This document shows, in pieces, positions 1 through 9,066 of a stretch of 64,000 nt of DNA. Numbering within the stretch: the stretch's first letter is position 1; every line of letters begins with the position of its first letter. A model generated the notes under the pieces. The model did not search any database and had not been told where the DNA came from. It was given only the letters and a program-made list of their open reading frames with translations. The position numbers and the translations under genes were made by a program. Source of the DNA: Congregibacter brevis (GTDB taxonomy: Bacteria > Pseudomonadota > Gammaproteobacteria > Pseudomonadales > Halieaceae); NCBI RefSeq assembly GCF_045689245.1, contig NZ_CP136865.1:2108001-2172000 (forward strand). Reading direction: 5' to 3'.

Positions 1-243
1 CTTGAATCGGAACTCGAAGAGCTAGCGGAAGCCGATACAGAACGCCGTAGTGCCATAGAGACTGCGATTCGTCAGTTGGTCACGGAAGAGGGCACCTATA
101 TGCAGCCGCGACTGATTAGCCAGCTTAGTTACCTGTCACGCATGCTCAATCAAGCTGACCAAGAGCCAGGTGGAGAAGCGCTTACGAGGTTTGCAGAGCT
201 TAGTGCGGAGTACGCGTCGGTACTGGCTAGTTTGGACGGCTAG
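1..243 (+). CDS. C-terminal fragment of an unidentified protein (5' end outside window)
   Basis: An open frame enters from the left edge and stops with TAG at 241-243, giving 80 residues. It starts with a Glu/Ala/Leu-rich stretch (LESELEELAEADTERR) that should form a helix or coiled coil, and continues as a second amphipathic helix. I do not recognise the family. Helical tails like this end several large periplasmic proteins with beta-propeller (BNR/VPS10-like) bodies, but that is only a guess. It converges on dgcA. Confidence 0.55.
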   Translation, partial: LESELEELAEADTERRSAIETAIRQLVTEEGTYMQPRLISQLSYLSRMLNQADQEPGGEALTRFAELSAEYASVLASLDG

Positions 244-305
244 TTCATATACATAGCGTAGAGGCGACTGAGGTTAATGCCAAGCAAGCGCATGTGAATG
301 GCGAA

Positions 306-351
306 GCGAGCGTCCCCCTATTAGCGAGCGCAGCTATTCGGGGGCGCTTGC
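306..351. terminator. Imperfect GC-rich hairpin between convergent genes
   Basis: The two arms are a GCG-T-CCCCC tract near 310-318 and a GGGGGCGC tract at 340-347, with a single-base bulge and a loop of about 21 bases. It sits between the stop of the left-edge gene and the stop of dgcA. There is no T-run, so a bidirectional terminator is only a possibility. Confidence 0.3.
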
Positions 352-383
352 CGTTCCAGTGCAAACTCAACGCGCTTTATCGC

Positions 384-1361
384 TCAGCCCCAAAGCAAGG
401 CGCTGGGGAGGCCAACAGTACCGCCGCTGCGGTATTCCAAGCCGTTCTTAATGTCATGAGCAAGCAATAGTGGCCCATCGATATCGACGAATTGGCAGAA
501 CTGCGCGATAACGTAACTTGGGGCCATGGAGAGGGACGTCCCGGTCATGTTCCCTACCATCAGTTGCATGTTCCTCTCTTTAGCTGCACGCACTAACCCC
601 AGGCCCTCTGTCAGCCCACCGCACTTGTCTAGCTTAATGTTTAGCACGTCGTAGCGGTCTGCGGCCTGCTCAAATTCGCTGAGACCAAGACAGGATTCGT
701 CTGCGCCCAAAGGGACCGGCGACTTGAAGCCTTCGAGTTTTTCATCCTCGCCTCGGGGGAGCGGCTGCTCGATCATTGCAACGCCCAACTTCTGGCAGGC
801 CGGTAGATACTCCTTAAGTTCCTTGAAGCTCCAGCCCTGATTGACGTCTATCACCAGCGTGGCATCCGGACGCGCAGCGCGGATAGCCTCGAGGCGTTCG
901 ATGGGCTGATCGGCATTGAGTTTGATTTTGAGTTGGGGAAACTGGGTGGCTTCGGCCGCTCGCCGGGCCATGATCGCAGGATCTTCCATGCCCACGGTGA
1001 ACACCGTTATTACTTCCCTCGGACTCATGGCCAAAAGGTCCCATATGCGTTTACCTGACTTCTTGGCGAGCAAGTCCCACAATGCGCAGTCCAGCGCGTT
1101 GCGAGCACCGCAAACCGGCATTAGGTCTTGAAGGCTCTCTGGTGTGGTGCTGGTGGTGATATTTGCGATTACGGTGTTGAGGTCAGCTTTCATGCTGTCG
1201 GCGGTTTCGTGGAGATAATAGCTCCCCACCGATTCTCCCCGTCCGACAAAACCTCCGTCTTCCAAGGTTACGCATACGGTGTCGGTGTCATGGAATACAT
1301 GCCCGGTTATCGCAAAAGGGACTTCCATGGGATAGGAGACGACATCGACCGTGACTTTCAT
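384..1361 (-). CDS. dgcA: N-acetyl-D-Glu racemase DgcA (enolase superfamily)
   Basis: A 325-residue member of the mandelate racemase/muconate lactonizing branch of the enolase superfamily. The N-terminal capping domain covers about residues 1-115 and the barrel the rest. The expected catalytic set is visible: the KxK pair K145/K147, metal ligands D172, E198 and D221, and the opposite-side lysine region NIKLDK (243-246). Dipeptide epimerases look alike, but the gene follows dgcN by 41 bp on the same strand. In marine gammaproteobacteria that pair is known to convert D-Glu to N-acetyl-D-Glu and then N-acetyl-L-Glu, so the context decides the name. Cytoplasmic; no signal peptide. Confidence 0.82.
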   Translation of the reverse strand: MKVTVDVVSYPMEVPFAITGHVFHDTDTVCVTLEDGGFVGRGESVGSYYLHETADSMKADLNTVIANITTSTTPESLQDLMPVCGARNALDCALWDLLAKKSGKRIWDLLAMSPREVITVFTVGMEDPAIMARRAAEATQFPQLKIKLNADQPIERLEAIRAARPDATLVIDVNQGWSFKELKEYLPACQKLGVAMIEQPLPRGEDEKLEGFKSPVPLGADESCLGLSEFEQAADRYDVLNIKLDKCGGLTEGLGLVRAAKERNMQLMVGNMTGTSLSMAPSYVIAQFCQFVDIDGPLLLAHDIKNGLEYRSGGTVGLPSALLWG

Positions 1362-1402
1362 AAGATAAGTATGCCCGAGCTAGAAGTGGTATTGCTGTGA
1401 CC

Positions 1403-2416
1403 TTAGGTCAGTTGCTGAATGATCGCTTTTGTACCTGTGATCATAGGATCAACGCAGGGAAGTCCATAGGTAGAGGCTAGCTCAGCTAAGTAATCATCCC
1501 GTTCATCTGTGCCGAGAGACAGCGTGTTAACGCTAATACCTACACAGCGAATCTCGGTGTTGGTGAGTGAGCCAACGGCGATCGTGCGATCAATCACTTC
1601 GCCAATGCTTGGCACCGAGTAGGCTTCCCAACCTTCGATCTGCGTGCGTCCCGCGGCGTGACAGACAACAAATGCATCTGCCTGAGAGCCTATAAGTAGT
1701 CCATGACTCACCGCGGCATACCCCGGATGGAAGATGCCTCCCTGGCCTTCGATTAAGTCCCAATGATCTGGATCGTTGTCGGGCGACAGCAACTCCGCCG
1801 CCCCGGAAATAAAGTCAGCGATGACGCAATCGATGGGGATTCCCGTGCCTGCGATCATGATGCCTGTTTGCCCCGACGCCCTGAAATCGGCGTCCATCCC
1901 CAGCTCGCGCATGTCTCGCTCGAGTTGCAGAGCGGTGTACTTTTTACCCAGAGCGCAGTCGGTGCCCACGGTGAGTAAACGTTTTCCGGTACGTTTCGCA
2001 CCACTGGCTACCGGTATGTCCTCTGGGGGGACACGAATGTCGATAAGTTGGCTATGGCCTTTCTTTGCGGCATTGCGCAATACCTGAATACTGTTAAGGC
2101 GAGTGTGCAGACCGGCCACAATGTCGATGCCCGACTCTGCAGCCTCGCAAAGCGTATCTAGCCAGCTATCAGGAATACTGCCTCCAACCAGAGCGGTACC
2201 CACGATTAGCGATCCCACGCCTTGTTGGCTCGCTGTTGCTACCGGCATATCCGGTAGGCCCAAGTCAGCAGCGGTATTGCAAAGTCGCAACTGCCCCATG
2301 CAGAGCTCCGGACGCCAGTCAGCGACGCCTTTGCCGGTTTTTGCGTAGGTTGGTCGGGACTCGTCCCCCACAAAAATCAGGTAGGGTGAACGAAGCTGAA
2401 GCGGAGTTTTGTTCAA
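1403..2416 (-). CDS. dgcN: D-glutamate N-acetyltransferase DgcN (DUF1611 family)
   Basis: DUF1611 protein of about 337 residues. A Rossmann-like N-terminal half begins SPYLIFVGDE. A P-loop-like nucleotide/CoA-binding motif, VGTDCALGKKYTA, follows near the middle, and the C-terminal half contains the conserved LIEGQGGIFHPGYAAVSHGLLIG-type region. Members acetylate the D-Glu amino group in the DgcN-DgcA pathway. The frame stays open back to 2557, but that part overlaps the upstream hydrolase and looks unlike protein. I prefer the TTG at 2416, nine bases after the hydrolase stop, which puts the conserved core about ten residues from the N-terminus. No strong Shine-Dalgarno sequence is visible, which fits translational coupling. 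The exact start is uncertain. Confidence 0.8.
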   Translation of the reverse strand: MNKTPLQLRSPYLIFVGDESRPTYAKTGKGVADWRPELCMGQLRLCNTAADLGLPDMPVATASQQGVGSLIVGTALVGGSIPDSWLDTLCEAAESGIDIVAGLHTRLNSIQVLRNAAKKGHSQLIDIRVPPEDIPVASGAKRTGKRLLTVGTDCALGKKYTALQLERDMRELGMDADFRASGQTGIMIAGTGIPIDCVIADFISGAAELLSPDNDPDHWDLIEGQGGIFHPGYAAVSHGLLIGSQADAFVVCHAAGRTQIEGWEAYSVPSIGEVIDRTIAVGSLTNTEIRCVGISVNTLSLGTDERDDYLAELASTYGLPCVDPMITGTKAIIQQLT

Positions 2417-2424
2417 AATGTGGC

Positions 2425-3330
2425 CTACGCGCGCTGGGCAACGCTGTGGATTCCATCTGCAATTTCCTGTAGCAGAGGCGTGGGCAAGTCGTGCGCCATG
2501 CCGGGTAGTATCCTTAGCTCGCTGTCGTTTAGGTGTTTTGCCGTGTCGACGCCGCACTCCACTTTGACCAGCGTGTCTTCTTCACCATGAATAATGAGCG
2601 AAGGGGCTTCTACGGTGCGCAATAACTTCCGTCGGTCCTTTGCAACGATGATGGCAGCAAGCTGTCGTGCGACCCCTTCGGGGTAGTAGCCGCCGCGGTG
2701 AACGGCGTCGGTCGCCGTTTGGCGAATCTCAGCGTCATCTTTGGGGTGCGTACGGCTTTGAAGTGCTTTCCTAACACGAACGTTCCTCTCGATGATTGAC
2801 GCCAGGTCATTCGGGTCATCTGGCTTAAGCAGCAAAGCTTTTGTGGCCTCGCGGTCCGCCCGTGGAAGTGATCGATGACCTGTCGTAGACATGATGGACG
2901 TGAGACTCAGCGTGCGCTCGGGGTAATGCGCCGCTATCAGCTGAGCGATCATACCTCCCATAGATGCGCCCACGACATGAGCTTGCTCTATATTTAGAGC
3001 ATCCAGCAGGCCTATGGCATCCGCGGCCATGTCGTCTAATGTGTAGGGAGCTGGTGCGGGCATTTTCAGCGTCTTGAGAATGACGAGTCCCGGGATGTTT
3101 GGCATTCGCTTGTGATCGAGGCGGCTTGATAAGCCGATATCACGATTGTCAAAGCGCAATACGTGGTATCCATGCTCGACGAGGGATTCGCAGAATGCCG
3201 GCGGCCATCCTGTCAGTTGCGTGCCGAGCCCCATGATCAGCATGACCGTGGGATTACCGGGGTCGCCGTGGGTCTCATACTCGATGGAGATATCGTTAAC
3301 GTTAATGTTTGGCAAAACAGTGCATCCCAT
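2425..3330 (-). CDS. Alpha/beta hydrolase
   Basis: A 301-residue single-domain alpha/beta hydrolase. The oxyanion region is IMGLGTQLTGW (32-42), the nucleophile elbow is GASMGG with Ser123, the acid is probably in HGEEDTL near residue 252, and the catalytic His is in PGMAHDLP near the C-terminus. The family covers esterases and C-C hydrolases such as RdmC-type methylesterases, so the substrate cannot be read. It lies 19 bp after the crotonase and 8 bp before dgcN, so the four genes are probably one transcript. A TTG five codons downstream, preceded by GGGA, is an alternative start. Confidence 0.75.
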   Translation of the reverse strand: MGCTVLPNINVNDISIEYETHGDPGNPTVMLIMGLGTQLTGWPPAFCESLVEHGYHVLRFDNRDIGLSSRLDHKRMPNIPGLVILKTLKMPAPAPYTLDDMAADAIGLLDALNIEQAHVVGASMGGMIAQLIAAHYPERTLSLTSIMSTTGHRSLPRADREATKALLLKPDDPNDLASIIERNVRVRKALQSRTHPKDDAEIRQTATDAVHRGGYYPEGVARQLAAIIVAKDRRKLLRTVEAPSLIIHGEEDTLVKVECGVDTAKHLNDSELRILPGMAHDLPTPLLQEIADGIHSVAQRA

Positions 3331-3349
3331 TTAGGTCAAAACGTGGTTT

Positions 3350-4129
3350 TTAGCGCCCGGTGAACTGTGCCTTGCGACGCTCCATGAAGGATTGCACGCC
3401 TTCAGCGGCATCCTCGCTTTGCATTATGGGAACGAGCTGCGTGAATATTTGCCTGGCACAGGCGTCGCGATCATTCTCTAAAGAGTAGCGGCTCGCAGAT
3501 AACAGGCCTTGCACTCCCAGGGGGGCAGCGTCTGCGACAGAGCGTGCAAGCTCGAGCGCGCGATCAATTTGCGCACCGGGCTCTGTTAGCTCCTGAACCA
3601 TTCCCCAGCGCAACGCGTCTTCTGCGCTCCAGCGATCCCCGGTGAGAAGGACACGTTGCGCATTCCCCCAGCCAATCTCTCTGGGTAGTCGATAGGTAGC
3701 GCCACCGCAGGGAAACAAGCCGCGTTGAACTTCTAGCATTTGGAACTGGGTGTCGTTGGCGGCAACGCGGATCTCGGTGTTTAGCAGCATCTCGACACCC
3801 CAGGTAAAGCAGTAGCCCTGTACCGCGATCACAACCGGCTTACTGTGCTGTGGTCCTGTAACGCCCATGGGATCGATTCTGCCTTCTCCTATGGGCCAGC
3901 CTTCGCCTCCGCCAAAGTAGGGAGCCCATTGGTCCAGCTCAACTCCAGCGGTGAAATTGCGGCCTTCCGCAGAGATCACAGCCACGCGTAGATCTGGATC
4001 ATTCTCCAGTCGATGGAGTGCCTCGGCTAGTACGCCATACATTTCCAGACTCAATGCGTTGTATTTTTCGGGTCGGGTAAGATGCAGATGCATTATGTGA
4101 TCTTTGGTAGTGACTTCCACTTGTGACAT
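3350..4129 (-). CDS. Enoyl-CoA hydratase/isomerase (crotonase) family protein
   Basis: A 259-residue crotonase. The first oxyanion-hole segment is RNFTAGVELDQW and the second is YCFTWGVEMLL. Both glutamates used by hydratases are kept (WGVEML and MLEVQRGLFP), so hydratase or related acyl-CoA lyase activity is plausible. The frame extends to 4210, but the ATG at 4129 has a good GGAG eight bases upstream and begins MSQVEVTTKDH, as expected for the fold. It is the first gene of the group that continues through the hydrolase to dgcN-dgcA, although nothing links D-Glu breakdown to a CoA hydratase directly. Confidence 0.8.
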   Translation of the reverse strand: MSQVEVTTKDHIMHLHLTRPEKYNALSLEMYGVLAEALHRLENDPDLRVAVISAEGRNFTAGVELDQWAPYFGGGEGWPIGEGRIDPMGVTGPQHSKPVVIAVQGYCFTWGVEMLLNTEIRVAANDTQFQMLEVQRGLFPCGGATYRLPREIGWGNAQRVLLTGDRWSAEDALRWGMVQELTEPGAQIDRALELARSVADAAPLGVQGLLSASRYSLENDRDACARQIFTQLVPIMQSEDAAEGVQSFMERRKAQFTGR

Positions 4130-4299
4130 GGACGGTTTCTCCTTCGAAAGGGTATTAGTATTGTTCACGAGGTCGTAAAGGTTAAACGATTCCGCAAGCC
4201 TAGTTGGCACCGAATTGAAAAAAAACTTAAAGGCGATAAAACTAAGCGTTCAAGCCAGCGCAGCGCAGTGACGCAGATTTAATTTCTGGATGGTGAGTG
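4130..4299. promoter_or_regulatory. Divergent promoter region, crotonase group / S9 peptidase
   Basis: The 170 bases separate two diverging genes and must hold promoters for both. The stretch 4210-4250 is A-rich. I cannot assign -35 and -10 boxes with confidence and see no clear operator repeat. Confidence 0.4.
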
Positions 4300-6336
4300 A
4301 TGAGTACGAGAATTCTATTTTTAGGAATGGCGGTGTTACTGATGGCATGCACAGAGCAAAGTGGTGATGGAACTCAAAGTTCAAGGAATGAGTCGCAGAA
4401 GGAAGTGACGCCCACCGAGCTGGCTTTTGGAAGTTGGCCGTCGCCCATTACGGCCGCTTCGCTGGTCGAAGGCGCTCGTGGTATCGGCGGTCTTATTAAA
4501 GATGGCGAAGACTTCTTTTGGCTAGAGTCTCGGCCGGAACAGGGAGGGCGCAATACCATCATGCGCTGGAAGCCCGGTGCGGATCCTCAGGAGATACTTA
4601 GCGAGCCGTTCAATGTGAGGACGCGTGTGCAGGAGTACGGAGGTGCTTCTCTATTAGTACACGGTGGTGTCCTCTGGTTTAGCAACTTTGCTGATCAGCG
4701 TATCTACCGGTTCGTACCTGGGGAAGCACCGGTAGCTATCACTCCGCCCGCCGATCTTCGCTTTGCAGGCTGCAGCTTTGATGAACCGCGAGAACGCTTG
4801 CTGTGCATTCGAGAGGATCACCGTGGTCTAGGAGAGCCGGTGAATAGCCTCGTAGCTTTGGCACCGAATCAGGAAGATGAAGGCACCGTGTTGTTCTCAG
4901 GCACTGATTTTGTGTCTGCGCCACGCTTGTCCGCAGACGGGAGTCGCATCGCTTTCACCAGCTGGATGCACCCTAACATGCCGTGGGATAGCACCACCTT
5001 GCATAGCGCGAGTTTTGACGAGCGAGGAGCACTGGTAAACCTGCAAACGCACAACAGTGACAGCGATGAATCTGTTATCGATCCGCAGTGGCGTGAAGAC
5101 AATACGCTGGTTGCGATTTCTGACAGAGATAATTGGTGGAAACCCTATGTTGTGGTGGGCTCTTCCTTTACAGCTATTGAAACGGGTATGGAGGAAGTAG
5201 AGATAGGCGGCCCCGACTGGAGTATTGGAAGTCGCTACTACTGGTTTTTGCCCGACGGAAAAATGTTGCTGGTTGCGCGCAAGGGCAGTGTCGAGCAGTT
5301 GGTACTCTTAGACGACAGTGGCTCGCGGCGAATCCTGCAAACTAGCGCCGTCAGTTATGGCAGCCTGGTTTTTGATCAGGGGCAGCTATATTTCACAGCA
5401 GGCTTTGCTGATCAACCATCGGCGCTGGTTCGTGCTGGACTCGACGGAACGATTACCGATGTCATCCGCCGATCTTCTGATACTGCGTTAGCTGCAGATT
5501 GGATATCAGGATATGAGCAGGTGACGTTCCCACTGCCATCCGGCGGCGAGGCCTACGGGGTGTACTTCTCGCCGAAAAACCCCGTCGCAATGGCTCCCAA
5601 GGGGACTGCGCCACCGCTGATTGTTAGCGTGCACGGTGGTCCCACAGGTGTGGCTGGCGTTAGCTATCGTCCTGAACATTACTACTGGACCAGTCGTGGA
5701 TTTGCGGTACTGGATCTCAATTATCGTGGGAGCACTGGATTTGGCCGAGAGTATCGTCGCGCGCTTTATGGACAATGGGGTATTACCGATGTGGAAGATG
5801 CTTCTGCGGGAGCAGCCTGGCTTGCTGAGCAAGGCTTGGCTGACCCGGATCGTCTGATTATTCGCGGCGGTAGTGCCGGCGGTTACACGACACTAGCGGT
5901 GCATGCTTTCTACGATACCTTTGCGGCGGGGGCATCCTATTTTGGCGTATCGGACGTCGAAGCTCTTGCCAAGGACACGCATAAGTTCGAATCTCGTTAC
6001 TTGGATCAACTGGTAGGGCCTTATCCGGAACGAAAGGACCTCTATGTTGAGCGGTCTCCCATTAATCATCTTGAGGGCTTTAGCGCGCCGTTGTTATTGC
6101 TGCAGGGGCTTGATGATCCCATCGTTCCTCCCAATCAGTCTGAGATGATTTACGACGCGCTTAAGAGTCGGGGCGTGCCGACTGCTTACGTAGCTTTCGA
6201 AGGTGAGTCTCACGGCTTCCGTAAGGCAGAGAACCAAATTGCGGCGCGAGAGGCGGAGTTGTACTTCTACGCCAAGGTGCTGGGGCTGAATCCTGCGGAT
6301 GAACTGCCGGGAATCACCATCGATAACCTAGACTGA
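4300..6336 (+). CDS. S9 family prolyl oligopeptidase-like peptidase, lipoprotein
   Basis: A 678-residue secreted serine peptidase of the dipeptidyl/acyl-aminoacyl peptidase type. The N-terminus is a lipoprotein signal with box LLMAC about 17 residues in, so it is probably membrane-anchored in the periplasm. A beta-propeller fills about residues 40-400, and the C-terminal alpha/beta hydrolase domain carries GGSAGG (Ser525), Asp in QGLDDPIVPP and His in GESHGF. It would trim short peptides, often with proline. An in-frame GTG at 4297 directly before the ATG is an equally possible start. The next gene begins six bases after its stop. Confidence 0.87.
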   Translation: MSTRILFLGMAVLLMACTEQSGDGTQSSRNESQKEVTPTELAFGSWPSPITAASLVEGARGIGGLIKDGEDFFWLESRPEQGGRNTIMRWKPGADPQEILSEPFNVRTRVQEYGGASLLVHGGVLWFSNFADQRIYRFVPGEAPVAITPPADLRFAGCSFDEPRERLLCIREDHRGLGEPVNSLVALAPNQEDEGTVLFSGTDFVSAPRLSADGSRIAFTSWMHPNMPWDSTTLHSASFDERGALVNLQTHNSDSDESVIDPQWREDNTLVAISDRDNWWKPYVVVGSSFTAIETGMEEVEIGGPDWSIGSRYYWFLPDGKMLLVARKGSVEQLVLLDDSGSRRILQTSAVSYGSLVFDQGQLYFTAGFADQPSALVRAGLDGTITDVIRRSSDTALAADWISGYEQVTFPLPSGGEAYGVYFSPKNPVAMAPKGTAPPLIVSVHGGPTGVAGVSYRPEHYYWTSRGFAVLDLNYRGSTGFGREYRRALYGQWGITDVEDASAGAAWLAEQGLADPDRLIIRGGSAGGYTTLAVHAFYDTFAAGASYFGVSDVEALAKDTHKFESRYLDQLVGPYPERKDLYVERSPINHLEGFSAPLLLLQGLDDPIVPPNQSEMIYDALKSRGVPTAYVAFEGESHGFRKAENQIAAREAELYFYAKVLGLNPADELPGITIDNLD

Positions 6337-6341
6337 GCTTA

Positions 6342-7964
6342 GTGTCGGTTATGGATACGGCTACGAGTAACGCGACGGATGCGATTGTAATCGGGGCAGG
6401 TCACAACGGCCTTTGCTGTGCGGCGTACCTTGCCCGAAGTGGTCTCACGGTTAGAGTGCTCGAACGAAGAAGCGTTGTGGGTGGCGCGGCTTTAACTGAG
6501 GAATTTCATCCGGGCTTTCGCAATTCTGTATTTTCCTATCTCGTGAGCTTGCTGGATCGCTCAGTAATGTCAGATCTCGAACTAGACAAACACGGACTCA
6601 CGCTTATCAATCGTCCGGGGGGCTCTCTTTCTTTGCTCCCTAACGATCATATGTATCTCCCAAGGGATACCAAAGCGGCACAGGCTGCCATTGCGCGTTT
6701 TTCGAAAGCAGACGCTGAGGTCTATCCCGCCTTCGAAGACATGCTGGAGGATATGGGAAAGCTGGTTCGAGGTGTTGCGAGAGAGATTCCGCCCAACTTT
6801 GATGGTGGCTGGGGCGATGTCTGGAAGCTCATCCGGCAGGCGAATGCCTTTAGACGCTTATCCAGTGAGCGTCAGATCGAGCTTAGTGAGCTGATGACCA
6901 TGTCCATTGGAGATCTGCTCGATCGTTGGTTTGAGACTGACGTCGTAAAAGGGCTTTACGGCTTTGAGGGCATTATTGGCAACTATGCGAATGCCTACAC
7001 GCCGGGTACGGCCTATGTACTTCTCCATCACGTCTTTGGAGATATCGATGGTCGAACGGGCGCCTGGTCCTATGCCAAAGGCGGCATGGGCGCCATCACA
7101 CAGGCCATGGCCAGTTATTGTGAATCTTTGGGCGTGGAAATTCTCACCGATGCAGGCGTGGCTAGTGTTGAGATGGAGAAGGGCGCAGCGAAGGGTGTCG
7201 TGCTCGAAGATGGTGGCGCATTTTCCGCAAATGTCATCGCGTCCAACACGCATCCGAAGGTCCTCTTTGGAAAACTTATTGACACCGCGGAAACCCCGCC
7301 AGCTTTTAAGCACAGAATAGAGGCTTACCAGAGCGAGTCTGCGACCTTTCGTATGAACGTGGCCTTGTCCGAACTTCCTAGGTTTCATACTGTGGAACAC
7401 GATGACATTGGTCTTACCGCGATGCAGAACACCATCGATATATGTCCCTCCCTGGACTACATAAACTGCGCCTATGACGAGGCTAAGCAGCAGGGCTGGG
7501 CGACAAGCCCCGTGATCTCCATGTGTATACCTACCTTGGTCGACGATTCTCTGGCTCCGACCGGGCAGCATGTCATGAGCCTGTTCTGTCAGCACTTTCG
7601 TCGCCATCTACCCAATGACCGGTGTTGGGACGACGTTAAGGAGCAGGTTGCCGACATTGTGATTGATACCGTTGCAAAGTACTCGCCGAACTTTCGCCGC
7701 GCGATCCTGGGGCGGCAGATCAATTCGCCACTCGATATAGAAAGAAAGCTCAATATGATCGGTGGGGACATCTTCCACGGGAAGTTGTCACTGAATCAAA
7801 TTTTCTCATTGCGCCCCGTCGGTGGCTATGCGGATCACCGAATGCCCGTGAAAGGTGTTTATCTTTGCGGTTCAGGAGCTCATCCGGGAGGTGGTGTGTC
7901 AGGCTTGCCCGGGAAAAACGCCGCTAGCGTGATTATCAGGGATAGGAAGCGAGGTTTAGTTTAG
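6342..7964 (+). CDS. Phytoene desaturase-like FAD oxidoreductase (PYROXD2 type)
   Basis: A 540-residue flavoprotein. It has an N-terminal dinucleotide-binding motif, VIGAGHNGLCCAAYLA, followed by RRSVVGGAA, and ends with PGGGVSGLPGKNAA, typical of the NAD(P)/FAD-dependent PYROXD2/CrtI-related group. No carotenoid genes are nearby and the C-terminal motif is not that of CrtI, so it is probably not a carotenoid desaturase; the substrate is unknown. It starts with GTG at 6342, or ATG at 6351, six bases after the S9 peptidase, so the two are probably cotranscribed. Confidence 0.8.
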   Translation: MSVMDTATSNATDAIVIGAGHNGLCCAAYLARSGLTVRVLERRSVVGGAALTEEFHPGFRNSVFSYLVSLLDRSVMSDLELDKHGLTLINRPGGSLSLLPNDHMYLPRDTKAAQAAIARFSKADAEVYPAFEDMLEDMGKLVRGVAREIPPNFDGGWGDVWKLIRQANAFRRLSSERQIELSELMTMSIGDLLDRWFETDVVKGLYGFEGIIGNYANAYTPGTAYVLLHHVFGDIDGRTGAWSYAKGGMGAITQAMASYCESLGVEILTDAGVASVEMEKGAAKGVVLEDGGAFSANVIASNTHPKVLFGKLIDTAETPPAFKHRIEAYQSESATFRMNVALSELPRFHTVEHDDIGLTAMQNTIDICPSLDYINCAYDEAKQQGWATSPVISMCIPTLVDDSLAPTGQHVMSLFCQHFRRHLPNDRCWDDVKEQVADIVIDTVAKYSPNFRRAILGRQINSPLDIERKLNMIGGDIFHGKLSLNQIFSLRPVGGYADHRMPVKGVYLCGSGAHPGGGVSGLPGKNAASVIIRDRKRGLV

Positions 7965-8025
7965 GGCGTCTTAATCGAGCCCTAAGTAAAGAGTAAAGGC
8001 CAAAAAAGAGTAACGCTGCTATCGC

Positions 8026-9066
8026 TCAGGCTTCGCTCTTTGCTCTGGCTAACGCTCGCTTCAACAATTCTTCAAGACGACCCTGTTTTCGTTTCAGCGC
8101 AGATTTTCTGTTTTCGTAGTCTTCCTGAGGATCTGGACTTAAGTTATCAAGCGCGTCTTCGGTCTCTTGTAGGGCCTCTCGAATCTTCTCCACTGAGGCG
8201 GCATCTTCGGCTTTGTCAAAAGCAATATCTTCAGCAAGGGTCTCTACATCGCTCATGGCGCGGTGCCGGCTTTTCGTGGGGAGTACCTTTTGGTTCGCAG
8301 AAAGTTGGCGGGTATTCATGAAGTTCGGAGAGACGATCTCAATTCCTTCGTCGCTCAGGGCATCCAACATTGCCGTCAGGAGAGACGACTTGGCGGAGAT
8401 CAGGCTGCGGATGTCCTCTAGAAGCCCGGCAACCCTGTAGGTAACCGCAAAGTCGCCGAGCTCGCGCACGTGGACAAAGCAGTCAGTCAAACCCGCAGTC
8501 TCTGCCGCCGCCAGTAATGCTTTCTTGGCATGGGTGTGGGAAACGTCATAGCCGAGCGAGACTTCGCCGGTAATGATCGAGCCTGACGCTCGTACAACCT
8601 TAAGGGGTTGGGTGACCATGAAAATATTGGGCACCGTCACGAGGTCTCTAAACTCGGTTTGAATCTCAGTATGGAGCAAATCCATCTCGGTAATCCGGCC
8701 CGTGAGATCCGCTACGGTGATGAAGTCTCCGGGACGGGCTTTGCGGATGGCCTTGAGCATAATGCCCGCGAGGATATTGCCAATAAACGTAGTCGAGGAT
8801 AAGGCGATAGCCGCGCTAAGCAGAAGGCCCATTAGGCTCAGTAGCTGTCCGCGCAGCGCATCGCCAACGGGGAGGGCGGCTACCACGGCGAGGCCTCCCG
8901 CGAGCGTGAGCCCCAGCATGATTAGCTGAAACTGAAACTGCGCCTCCGGCTCTTCCTTCCAGCGTTGCCGCAGAAAGGCGTTCACAGTCACAAGAATCAA
9001 CAGGGCGATAGCAACTGTCGCCAGCAGCGGCAAAAAGGGGGTCGCCAGATCGATAAACGCGCTCAT
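8026..9066 (-). CDS. MscS-family mechanosensitive channel
   Basis: A 346-residue small-conductance channel protein. Three hydrophobic segments lie near residues 10-32, 48-66 and 72-105. The last runs into the MscS core, which contains GNILAGIMLKAIRKARPGDFI and the beta domain (ITEMDLLHTEIQT and VTVPNIFM). The C-terminal 90 residues are charged, Glu/Lys-rich and probably coiled. It would open under membrane tension and release solutes after osmotic downshock. Its start codon overlaps the stop of the upstream flavoenzyme (ATGA, 4 bp), so the two are translationally coupled, an unusual pairing. Confidence 0.85.
   Translation of the reverse strand: MSAFIDLATPFLPLLATVAIALLILVTVNAFLRQRWKEEPEAQFQFQLIMLGLTLAGGLAVVAALPVGDALRGQLLSLMGLLLSAAIALSSTTFIGNILAGIMLKAIRKARPGDFITVADLTGRITEMDLLHTEIQTEFRDLVTVPNIFMVTQPLKVVRASGSIITGEVSLGYDVSHTHAKKALLAAAETAGLTDCFVHVRELGDFAVTYRVAGLLEDIRSLISAKSSLLTAMLDALSDEGIEIVSPNFMNTRQLSANQKVLPTKSRHRAMSDVETLAEDIAFDKAEDAASVEKIREALQETEDALDNLSPDPQEDYENRKSALKRKQGRLEELLKRALARAKSEA

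Noticed and set aside
6858..7607. 249-residue minus-strand frame inside the PYROXD2-like gene
   Set aside because: Complete overlap with a gene that has clear FAD motifs. Composition is typical of an antisense shadow.
6342..7964. Carotenoid (phytoene) desaturase
   Set aside because: It shares the fold, but no crt genes are near and the C-terminal motif fits the PYROXD2 group.
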